From NCBI GenBank assembly GCA_006386115.1, contig VFIW01000003.1:1178001-1242000 (forward strand): 64,000 bases of DNA. Direction: 5' to 3'. Position 1 is the stretch's first letter. The number at the start of each line of letters is the position of its first letter. The DNA comes from Globisporangium splendens. Taxonomy: Eukaryota; Oomycota; Peronosporomycetes; Pythiales; Pythiaceae. Below are positions 42,601 through 52,200 of the stretch, piece after piece. The notes below the pieces were generated by a model. It did no database searches and was not told the DNA's origin. It saw nothing but the letters and a program-made list of their open reading frames with translations. Both the position numbers and the translations under genes were made by a program.

Positions 42601-44397
42601 TATGTGAGGACTTGCGAGGTCTGCCAACGAGTGAAACCCTCTGGCTCCACGCAGGCACCACTTCGTTCATTACCTGTCCCACCAGACAGTTGGAAGTCTG
42701 TGAGTATGGATTTCATATTCGGACTTCCAAGAGACAAACACGGACGCAATGGCATCCTTGTGTTTGTGGACCGATTCAGCAAGATGGTCCATCTTGCGCC
42801 TGTTTCGGACAAGATCTCAGCCGAAATGACGGCCAAGGTCTTTGTAGACGTCGTATTCCGTCTACATGGCCTGCCCGTTGAGATCGTGTCTGACCGTGAC
42901 ACTCGGTTTACGTCCAAGTTTTGGCGTGCACTGTTCGGACTTCTGGACACCAAGTTGTCCATGTCAACAGCGGCACACCCTGAAACGGACGGTCAAACAG
43001 AACGAGTGAATCGTGTCCTCGAAGACGTGTTGCGCAGCTACGCAACGTCTTTCAAAGAGTGGAGTGAGTTTCTCCCTCTTGCCGAGCTTGCGTTGAACAA
43101 CTCCACGCATGTCTCGACAGGTCACTCTCCATTTTATGTGAACTATGGCATTCATCCTCGAGTGCCTGCTTCCATAATGGGTGAGGTCTCTACCTTAAGT
43201 GGGGGAGGGACTCCGGCTCACGGAAACAAGCCGAAGTCGTCTTACGACCTGAATGCTGCTTCCGAGTTGAAAGCCAATTTTGACTTGATGAAACCCCTCG
43301 ACGACCTGATAAGTCGTGAAGAGCAGCAAGCCGATGACTTTGTTGTGAGGAGGCAAGCCGTTGTGAGGTTTGTTCGAGACGCAATCGCGAAGGCTCAGGA
43401 TCTGCAAAAGGAGCAAGCAGACAAGAGCGGAAGGAAGAACAAGCAAGTTTATAAGATCAATGATCTTGTATTACTTAGCACGGCGAACCTGCCTGAACAT
43501 GCAGTGTCCAACTTGGGAAGCTCGAAGCTTCTGCCAAGGTTCATTGGACCGTTCAGGGTAGTTAAATGCAATGGTGATGCCTACACGCTAGACATACCTA
43601 CACGCATGCGTCTACACCCTACATTTTATGTGGGTAGACTGAAGCCTTACCTTCCAAGCGGATCAGCGGATCCTACGAGATCTTCCGCAAACGATCAAGC
43701 TGATCGTGAAGCTTCTCCACTTGATTGCGAAGAGCAAACAGCTCATCGCTCTGGAGATTCTTCTCGGCGTACAAGAGTTGCAGGACGTCGAAGGATTGGT
43801 CCTTCACCGACTCCAGCGCTTGAAGACGAGAATGGTACTCACCACGAAGTACCTCGAGAGCTGAACCTGCCTCTTCCACAGAGCGCAAAAGGCGATCGTG
43901 AGCCAACTCACGAGACTTCTCGTTCTTCCGGAGTCGAACAAGTTCGTCCTGAACCTGTTGGAACCGTTCCTCATAACGGGACTCCAAAGCCGAACACTGG
44001 GCAGAACCTTCTGTCAGGACGTCGATCTTCGACTCGTGATCGGCGACAAGGTTCTCGAGACTCTCGCAGCGTTCCCCAAGCGTCGAACAACGCTGCTGCA
44101 AAGCCTCGATTTGCCTGCGATGAGCACTCTTCCACTTCTAGAGTCGCTCAATCTTTTTCTCGTTCACCCCCACCCCCGTTGTTAGACTCTCAGGGAGAGC
44201 ATCGCTGGGTGGCTGAGTCGATTGTTGATCATGAAGATCGACCGACTCGTCGTCGAGGAAAGAAGCAGTTGAACCACCAACGCTTCTACAGAGTTCGGTG
44301 GCGTGGGTATCCACCGAGCTCGGACACGTGGGAGCCTCGTCAGACATTGGAGTCTGATGTTCCCGACGTGGTTCGCAGCTATGAGAACTGCTTGTAG
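39621..44397 (+). pseudogene. pol of Gypsy family 1, copy B (one stop, one frame shift)
   Basis: Open frames 39476-41716 and 41848-44397. Protease (VDTGASNNF), reverse transcriptase with an intact active site (SYFDDIF), RNase H, integrase (zinc finger, DRDTRF, HPETDGQTERVN) and a complete C-terminal chromodomain (QRFYRVRWRGY, SDTWEP). Broken by a TGA at 41714-41716 (tryptophan in copy A) and by the loss of one C near 41833 in the RNase H region. Chromodomains in such elements guide integration to marked chromatin. The linker between integrase and chromodomain (about 43670-44180) is low-complexity and overlaps the antisense ORF. Confidence 0.92.
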
Positions 44398-44740
44398 CGT
44401 CGCCAGGGGCGACACTACGACGACCAGAGCTAGGATTCGCTCTGTCGTCAGCGGGAGTTCTTCTTTCGGCACGAGCATTGCCACGACGAAGAAGACGCCC
44501 CATCTTGTTCTCATTCTCAAGACGAACAAATGTTCGCCATGAGTCTCTCTGGGCTGCGATGTGTTGGTTCGGATCATCGCGATCGTTGATCCGACGCCAA
44601 CTGAAGAACCGCTCCTTGTAGAACTCGAGCTCCCCCTTCTTCTTCAGAATGGGAGAGATGTCGAAGAGTTCTGGAGCTGTCCGCTGTCGCTTGGACGACG
44701 GATGTTCTTCACGGCTCACTTGGTCACTTGGTCGCTTCAT
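43673..44740 (-). pseudogene. Antisense ORF of Gypsy family 1 (copy B), one in-frame TAG
   Basis: Reverse-strand frame from the ATG at 44740 (MKRPSDQVSREEHPSSKRQR) to the stop at 43673, 355 codons with a single TAG at 44140-44138 where copy A has tryptophan. The stretch after SPILKKKGELEFYKERFFSW is continuous here, showing that copy A lost a base. The last 142 residues form the coiled coil. 725 bases overlap pol, in the integrase-to-chromodomain linker and chromodomain. Function unknown; an accessory or regulatory protein is plausible because it has been kept open against pol. Confidence 0.6.
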
Positions 44741-44800
44741 TGCCAATTGGAAAGTGAACTGCTCCGAAAGGTCTGCAAAAGTACGCAAGGTACTTGTGAC

Positions 44801-44816
44801 TTTAAGGAGGGGATGA
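44801..44816 (+). other. Polypurine tract, Gypsy family 1, copy B
   Basis: TTTAAGGAGGGGATGA directly before the 3' LTR; plus-strand primer for DNA synthesis. Confidence 0.75.
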
Positions 44817-45467
44817 TGTAATGGGCCATAACCAGCCATTACATGAAGGTGGATCTGTCCTCAGATCTAGCGTGTCACACACCACCTTCAGCGTGCATTG
44901 TGGAGACACAAATAACAAAAGGGATTACGGTAATACAGTCCCCACATGCACCTGTGACGTCATTCGATGACGTCACGAGTGTTCTCTGTGCTGATCAGTG
45001 CAGAATGTTGTTCTCATGTACTAATCAGTACAGAGCGATGACATCCATGTACTAATCAAGTACTGAGTGATGGTTCCTGCTTGGGAAACTGGACTGGCGA
45101 CGAGACCGACGTGTCTCTGCCGCCTGAAGTGAGTGGCGCGAGTCGATCACTTTGCAGGGATTTTATACAAGACTTGAAGTCCAAGCTTCTCGAAGATCCC
45201 GTAGGTTCAACCTCAGTGTACCCAAGGTTTTATATATCAGATTCATAGGTTTTATTGTGTATATTTAGGTTATAGTTATAAAACCTGTAGGAGCCCTTGG
45301 GGTTCATTTGTAAGTAGCGACAGGAACCATAACCATTTTTAATTCAGTTGCAATTTTTCCTCCAAGCCCTCAAGTCTTCTTCCTCCCTCCAAGTCGGGAG
45401 ATCGCTTCCTCTGGCACAAGCGTGTGTGCAGTGTTTGAGGGACTGTTTGGAACAGCGCCCTCTTACA
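44817..45467 (+). repeat. 3' LTR of Gypsy family 1, copy B
   Basis: 651 bp, begins TGTAATGGGCC and ends TCTTACA. Contains a 23-nt inverted repeat with two TGACGTCA (CRE) cores at 44954-44976, and repeated ACTAATCAGTACA-type motifs at 45019-45065. Confidence 0.9.
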
Positions 45468-46854
45468 CGCGACCTCAATCCTCCCACTCGCCTTGCATAC
45501 CTGCTCAGGCAACCGATCTGGTTCCGTGGTGCGTCCGAGTTCCAGTGCGTCAAGGTGACTCGAGCCGACACTTGGGAAGTCCAGCGTCGTAGTTTCTGCA
45601 TGATTGCGGATCCCCAGCGCAGTTATCGCCAACACGTCGCCAACGCCTTCCAGATAAGAAGTCTCTCCGACTTCCTATGTCCGGATGGTACATGGCCAGA
45701 CGTGGACGCGTTTGCTCGCTCCCACATCGACTACCAGTCCACCGCTGTACCAGCTTACCAGCAGTACAAGTGGCTCCGCGCGCTGCATGTCGAAGCCACA
45801 CAAGTCTTCCAGAGACTGCTCGGACTGTGTGAAACCGACTCACTAGTCCCCACTGCCAACAACACGGAGATCCCTCGGGCTCCGTACGTTGGAGTGAAGG
45901 TGGGGGAACGAGTGCATATTGTCCCCTCGATTCCCAGATCCCAGCTGCTCTCCATTGTCTGGAAGCCTCTAACTCCGAATAAACAGCACCCCATCCAACT
46001 ACACCACGACCGTGCCACAGCAGATGACATCAAGAGGTTTGTACGCTTGTGCAAGCGTCTGCGAGAGATACTGCTGCCGGTGTATGAAGATCTCCAGTAT
46101 CGGCTGGCCATACGTCTGTTGCCAGTGCGCTCCCGCTTCTCCTTCTTGCGAGAGGCTCACCCGCAGATCATCTATTGCATCCGCGATGGGTGTTCCGCAG
46201 TGGAGACGGAGCGCCATCTGTTCTTCGAGTGCGTATTGCCCTCCGAGCTATGGCCAGTGATGTTCCGTGACTGGAGCTCGTTCTTCACCTACGCCCCGAA
46301 GTGGATCGACATCGTGCTTCGAAGACGACCCACGCCGACCGATGCGTGAAAGGAACACGTTGCCATGCTGGGGGATCTATGGCAGATCATGCGTGCGATC
46401 GTCCTTCACTTTGTGTGGACCGTGCGCAATGACTGTCTCTTTCGACAGCGCGTGCCGACTCCGTTGTTGCCGGCGCTCCGTGTGATCTACACGACCTTCG
46501 ATGCTCATGTACGGGCTACCATGCGTCGTGCTCAATCGGAAGAAGACCAAGCCTCGACCAAGTGTGTGCTGAACCAGCTCCGGTGCTCTCGCTCTCTCGG
46601 TGGTTTCATGCACACCAACCCACAGCTTTTTACCGTGAGGTTCCTCAAGTAACAACTGCAAGGTTGGCTTCACTCCAAGACAGAAGACGATCAGTCATAT
46701 ATCCTCCTTCTCTCAGCGGGTCACGATAGAAATCTGTACTATAGCAGATACACTGTACATTACTATAGCTCTTTGTATATTAGCAGGCTCACTGTCATAT
46801 TCTAGGTAGATTGAGAAGTCGCTTCGTCTAATTCTAGTAATATAGACACTTTAA
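45468..46854 (+). pseudogene. LINE 3' portion, second copy (truncated by Gypsy copy B)
   Basis: Same as 61193-62579 of the full-length LINE with about six substitutions and no length change. Encodes the C-terminal part of ORF2 (thumb region and zinc knuckle CIRDGCSAVETERHLFFEC) up to a TGA at 46347-46349, after which the same frame stays open to 46652. The 5' part was removed or separated when Gypsy copy B came to lie here. It is followed by the same 17-bp tRNA-derived sequence as the full-length copy. Confidence 0.9.
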
Positions 46855-46871
46855 CTCGGGCAAGATACCAA
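46855..46871 (-). repeat. tRNA-Leu 5' fragment (LINE target-site duplication, left copy)
   Basis: The sequence reads ACTCGGGCAAGATACCA, the complement of tRNA-Leu nucleotides 1-16 plus one flanking base. It directly follows the LINE 3' end, just as at 62580-62596. Confidence 0.85.
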
Positions 46872-46991
46872 CCCAAATCACTCCAAAATCACACAACAGA
46901 CACCCACCTTGACACCTATCCATTCAACGCCAACAAAACATACCAAAAGACAACACATCTATCCACCGTGCTCGCGTACCCTCTTCATACT
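46872..46991. repeat. tRNA-Leu array spacer, fragment
   Basis: Nearly identical to 62597-62716, the start of the spacer between tRNA-Leu genes. It is cut at CATACT by the LTR of Gypsy family 2. Confidence 0.85.
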
Positions 46992-47525
46992 TGTAACCGG
47001 ACACGTCCGAGTTACGCAGCACGGTACGTGTGTGAGGAAGCGTATGCAACGCTTCTCTCAAGGACTCTGTTCCGAGAGCTGTTGCCTGCTTCCTGCAGTG
47101 CAACAATCGGTTACCTGTAGGTCTCTATAGAGTAACCGTCGATAACCAAAGACTTAGTTAACGGTAAAAATGGAACTGTTTATTTGTTGGAGGTTGCCCT
47201 CTGTAGGACAACCTGGATTATCTTTATGTAACTATGAACAATAGCAATCTCTAGTGTAATTACTCCCCATGGGGCAATGAGTGGCTATGAAAGACTAACG
47301 CTAGTTGTCTTATGTGATCGGATGAAATGCATGTTCAATTATATCCAATCGGAGGCGCCGTCACTCAGACTGGCTGCCGGCTCCGCCGTGAAGGTTCGAG
47401 CAAGTACGACGAACCTCATGGTTCGGTCTTAAACTTGTTGCGCGTACTCTACGTACCACAAGGTTCGGTTTGGTTGTGTGGCACAACACAAGTGCGTAAC
47501 CATGTTACAGTGTAACCCCGTTACA
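46992..47525 (-). repeat. 3' LTR of Gypsy family 2
   Basis: 534 bp, read on the plus strand from TGTAACCGG to CGTTACA. A purine tract (complement of CCACCCCCCACTTAA) lies at 47526-47540. Confidence 0.9.
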
Positions 47526-47576
47526 CCACCCCCCACTTAAAGTGCGAAACACTCGAAGGGTCGGTGTGAGAAACGT

Positions 47577-47951
47577 GTGGTGGTCACGCTACGACTCACG
47601 AAGTCGTGGTCAGAATTTATCGTGAGAGGTACAGCGAACACGCGTGCAAAGCTCTCCGAGAATCGTCGTAAAATCACAAGTGTGAACGCACACGTGATGG
47701 CGACAAACAAATCGGTACGCGAAAAGATCGCCCGAAGCGCGAGCGGTCCTGCAGATGGACTCGTTCAAAGATTGCAGAAGCTCGACGCTGAGAAGCGCGA
47801 GGCGGCGAGCGCAAAACACCGCGCTGCCGCTGCGATCACGACTGCCACAGTAGACGTGAGCATGAGCGACGTCGAGTCGACTCAATCGAAGGCTGCTCCT
47901 GACTGTGTCAGTGAGCTACAATTTGGCGACCTCCCTGCCATCTGCCGATGA
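47577..47951 (+). CDS. First antisense frame of Gypsy family 2
   Basis: 124 codons on the plus strand, between the 3' LTR and pol, ATG-like start uncertain (GTG/ATG region 47577; a clear ATG is at 47698). Contains a helical stretch (LVQRLQKLDAEKREAASAKH). Its TGA stop overlaps the ATG of the next antisense frame as ATGA (47948-47951). It may be an upstream frame of the same antisense transcript or its N-terminal part after a frame change. Confidence 0.4.
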   Translation: MVVTLRLTKSWSEFIVRGTANTRAKLSENRRKITSVNAHVMATNKSVREKIARSASGPADGLVQRLQKLDAEKREAASAKHRAAAAITTATVDVSMSDVESTQSKAAPDCVSELQFGDLPAICR

Positions 47952-49237
47952 GCAGGACAAGCGACGCCGAAGACGACATGGCAGTCGACTACCAAGAGTA
48001 CTCGCCCGAAGAAGGGGAGGAAGGGGAAGACATCACCGTGAAGCTCGGCTCCATCGACGAGTGGGTCGAGTACGAGGAGTTGCATTACGGGAGCGGTAGC
48101 CCCGAACTGCACGAGTTGGAACGGAATCCCTCGGCAGACGTCTCGATTTATCGGACGAAGGAGGAAAATGACGCCGTTGAGGCTGTCAACAATCGTAAGA
48201 GGAAGCACGAAGTCCTCATTACAAACGAAGAGGCAGGAGTGCGAGTCATCGTTCACGGTGAGCTCAAATACTCACTGCCCGAAATGCCGCCGCCAGAACT
48301 ATGGCCGGCTGGCAAGACCGCATCGAATCTGCTCGCGAGAGCCAGACTTTGTGCGCGGGACTATGACGCTCAATTTAAAAATTGGCGTGAAAAGCGATTG
48401 CGGGATGGAAATGGGGAATTGCGTATTCACCCGATCCCAGTCGTCCTCTTTGTTGGAGAGACGGAAGAAGAGTACGATGCAGACTTCATGTCGTGCATCA
48501 ATAAAATTAAGGGAGGTAGCACTCGCACAGTGTCTACCGATCCGACAGCGCAACGCAGTCAACGCATGCAATTTGAAGTTGACCGTGTTCGTCTGTTTCG
48601 CTCCAAGCAGGGCGGTGGCACGCCTCTGCGAGCGGGTGGTCGCGCTGGTATCAGGCGACAAATTACTCGCGCGAATGACAGTCCCTCAGTTGCGCCTCAA
48701 AGGTGTCAACAAGATCCGGGACGTCTTCGCGAAGACGCTCAGCAGGCTCCCACGAGCTCTGCGACACATCGTACCCACGCCACTTCACAAGGTAGTGGGT
48801 GTTCCCCTTACGCCGCTGAACACGCAGCAGGCGCTCAACATGGTAGTGGCGCTGTCCCTGCTTGTCAATCAGCGGGACAGGTGGCGCCCTACTTCGCTTC
48901 AGCATCGGTGGTTGCACCAGATGCGGTGGTTCAGATGGTTCACGCGAACGCATCGTCTTTGGGGGCGCTACAGCAAGCCGTCCGTACCCTTCGCCAGCAA
49001 TATCTGGACGAAACCTCGCTGTTGGAGCAGAGGGTGACAGCGCTTGAGACGGAGCTGAAGGAAGCTCGTCAGAGGCTGGAGGAGTACCATGTCCGCGGGA
49101 AGCACTTCCACGCGAGGTACGCTCCGCGAGTGAAGACGCTTTGGGAGAGGCACAACGAGCTCGTGTCTCGATGGGCGGCGTCTGAGCCCCCTGATGAGAC
49201 CGACGTTCTCCCGGACTGGGATAAAAATCCACAGTAG
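47948..49237 (+). CDS. Antisense ORF of Gypsy family 2, acidic/coiled-coil protein
   Basis: 429 residues, intact, running against pol. Acidic N-terminus (residues 1-60), a basic nuclear-signal-like patch (NNRKRKHEVL near 85), a conserved-looking middle (LLARARLCARDYDAQFKNWR; IHPIPVVLFVGETEEEYDAD), an Ala/Gln-rich low-complexity part, and a C-terminal coiled coil (LEQRVTALETELKEARQRLE). The last 575 bases overlap the 3' end of pol, in the linker and chromodomain; the first 715 lie in the pol-LTR spacer, which has no other use. The layout matches the antisense ORF of family 1, though the sequences are not obviously related. Function unknown. Confidence 0.6.
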   Translation: MSRTSDAEDDMAVDYQEYSPEEGEEGEDITVKLGSIDEWVEYEELHYGSGSPELHELERNPSADVSIYRTKEENDAVEAVNNRKRKHEVLITNEEAGVRVIVHGELKYSLPEMPPPELWPAGKTASNLLARARLCARDYDAQFKNWREKRLRDGNGELRIHPIPVVLFVGETEEEYDADFMSCINKIKGGSTRTVSTDPTAQRSQRMQFEVDRVRLFRSKQGGGTPLRAGGRAGIRRQITRANDSPSVAPQRCQQDPGRLREDAQQAPTSSATHRTHATSQGSGCSPYAAEHAAGAQHGSGAVPACQSAGQVAPYFASASVVAPDAVVQMVHANASSLGALQQAVRTLRQQYLDETSLLEQRVTALETELKEARQRLEEYHVRGKHFHARYAPRVKTLWERHNELVSRWAASEPPDETDVLPDWDKNPQ

Positions 49238-52200
49238 CGTCATGGTAGCGCTTAAGCAAACCTACGTAGAACACGGGGTGCGTTGCCATTCTCGTTGGGA
49301 GATCGAGCTTGTAATTCAAGTCTCCAATCTTCTCCACAACAGTGTATGGCCCGATAAATCGTGGCAACAACTTACTCCCGCTGGGGAGCGTTGTGACTGC
49401 ATCGTTTGGTAGGTTTTTAATGCTTAAAAGCACTTTATCAACCACACAAAACGTTTGTTTGTTCTTTCTACCCGATTTATCGGCGTAGAGCTTTTGCTTG
49501 TCTTGCGCAGCAGCTAGTCGGTCGCGTACGCGACGCAACAATGCTGCGCGCTCATCGACAAATTGCCGCGCTGCCGCGACGGCTTTGTCTTGCTTTTTCG
49601 TTGCTCTCGCAGCGCGTGCTGCAGAGAGATCTATTTCTGCGCCGGTGGGTGACACCGCGCGTCCTTCCATTCGTGGCTGACGCTCGCATGAGCAGTCGCC
49701 TGATTCCGTCTGAGACTGGCTATTTTTAGCACGAGTACCGTAACTCAGTACCGTGCCCGACATGTCAATACTATGCGTGCTGTCCGGTAAGACCGTGACA
49801 GATTCGGAACGCGATCGCACAGGCGGCGCATCGCGCGCGTCCACGTGAGCGGTCGACGCCACGTCAGGTGACGGAGATCGCGCGCTCGCATCGAGCGCAG
49901 CGAGTTGCCCTCCCACCGCAGAACGTTCGACGCCCTCGAACAGAGTGGCGGGTACGCGCGGGTGCCGCAGCGAGTTAAAATAGAACGGAGTCACGGCCGT
50001 AGAGGCGTGCTCGCTGCTATTTATAGCAAACTCGGCGTACGGCAGCCAGCGGCTCCAGTCGCGAGGATGATCGACAGCGATGCTGCGAAGAATATCCTCG
50101 ACGACACGGTTCACGCGCTCGGTTTGCCCGTCTGTCTCGGGGTGATCGGCAGTGGACAATGCCAGATCTGTGCCGAGCAGGCGAAAGAGTTCGCGCCAAA
50201 AGGCAGCGGTAAAACGCGGGTCCCGGTCTGATACAATAGACTCAGGCAAGCCGTGATAGCGGAACACGTGCTCTAAAAATAGGCACGCCGTCTCTTGCGC
50301 AGTGACATGCTTGCGCACGGGTGTAACATGCACCATTTTGCTCAGTCGGTCGACGAACACGACGACGCCTGTGTTGCGCGCCTTGTCTTCCGGGAAACCG
50401 AAGACGAAATCCATGCTGACCGACTTCCAGCAGTCTTGCGGAATCGGCAGCGGATGCAGCGGCGCTTTGTTCTTGCCCGCAGGCTTCACGCGCTGGCACT
50501 GCTCGCATGAGCGTACATAATTGGCCACCCATGTGTATTGGTGTGGCCACCAAAACACATTAGACACTTGCAAGAAGGTCTTTTCACGTCCGAGATGCCC
50601 ACTCGCTGGTGCGTCGTGAAACTCATGCAGGATCGAAAGTTTCAGATCCTGGTCATGCGGTACATACACACGCGGGTAATCAAAGTTGGACAGTCGATGC
50701 CACAATAACCCGTCGTGGTAACTAAACCGAGCAAGCTTTGACTCGAGTTTGGCAGGCAATGACTCTTTGGACGAGCCGTCAAAGTGAGCAAGCAACAAGC
50801 GACATTCATCGTCCTTTGGATAAAGCGACTGAATATTGTCCTTGAGCTTTGTTTGCACTCGACTGATGCTCAGATGCATGAGATCAGGAGTGCGCTCCAA
50901 ACACAGGGCGTCAGAGCTGCTGTCAGCGCTCGACTTGTAATCTGGACGGCGCGAGAGCGCGTCCGCCAGAACATTTTCCTTTCCCGGCTTGTATTCGACC
51001 CGAAAGTTGAACTCGGAGAAGAATGCAAGCCATCGCGCCATTCGCTGCGATAAATGGGGGGAATTAATCGCGGTCCGCAAGGACGCGTGATCCGTGTACA
51101 CAACGAACGGTGTCGCACCCAAAAGGTGGACCCTGAACTTCAAGAGGGCGTACTTGATCGCAAGCAGCTCCTTGTCGTGCACAGGATAATTCTTTTCAGC
51201 TGCCTTAAGCAGTCTGCTTTGGTATGATACGACGCGCTCATGGCCGTCATCATCCTTCTGCATCAGCGCACAGCCAATTGCAAAATCGCTGGCATCGCAC
51301 ACGACACTGAAGGCTTTCGTGTGGTCCGGCAACGCCAGGACAGGAGCGCGAACTAGCGACTCCTTCACGTCAATGAATGCATTCATGACATCATTCGTCC
51401 AGTCCCACTCGACATCCTTTTTCAAGAGATGCGTGAGTGGACGGACTCTTGCCGCATAGTTGTGGCTGTACTTGTGCAAGTAATTTGCCAAGCCAAGCCA
51501 CTTGCGCAAGTCCTTGACGTTCTTTGGGATCGGCCAGTCGGCGATCGCCTTGATCTTCTCTGGGTCCGCGCGGACTCCAGCTTTGCCAACATAGCAGCCC
51601 AGGATCGGAATCTCTGAGGCGCCAAAGATGCACTTCTTCAGGTTGCAATACAGACTGTTGTCTCGTAAGCACTGCAACACTGAGCGCAAATGTCTCTTGT
51701 GCACGTCAACGGCACTGAGATCTCCTTCGGCACGACTGTGCACGAAGATGCCGTCGAAATAGCTCGGTGCATACGCACGATGAGGACGCAGAAGATGCGT
51801 TACCAGACGATTGAACGTCGCTGGTGCATTCCTCAAACCTTGCGGCATAACGAGCCACTCCCACAGCATCCCGCTGGGTGTGCTTACTGCCGTCAAGGGA
51901 ACGTCACTCTCTCGCATGAGGATCTGATAGAACCCATCCATCAGATCCAGTGCGGAGAACACTGTCGAGCCGCCCATGGAGTCGATCAAGACATCCTTCC
52001 TTGGGATCGGCGTTTGTGCCGGAATGGTGGCGGCGTTCAGCTTGTTGAAGGCGTGAACAATGCGCCAGCCACCAGTCGCTTTCCGCACACAAAACGTGGG
52101 TGAGCTATGTGGAGACTTGCTTTCTCTCACATGACCGGTGAGGGCTCGTTTCGCGAAGAACTCGTCGATTGCCTCAACCTGCTCGCGGGGCAGCGGCCAT

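Larger units (their letters stand above)
37861..45467 (+). mobile_element. Ty3/Gypsy chromovirus-type element, family 1, copy B
   Basis: Nearly complete plus-strand element: 5' LTR (first ~46 bp lost at the gap), primer site, gag, pol with chromodomain, purine tract and 3' LTR. The two LTRs differ at several percent of sites over the stretch I compared, so the insertion is not very recent. Pol is broken by one stop and one frame shift. On its right the LTR abuts the middle of a LINE copy; the first five bases after the LTR are CGCGA, and the matching left flank is lost behind the gap. Confidence 0.93.
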
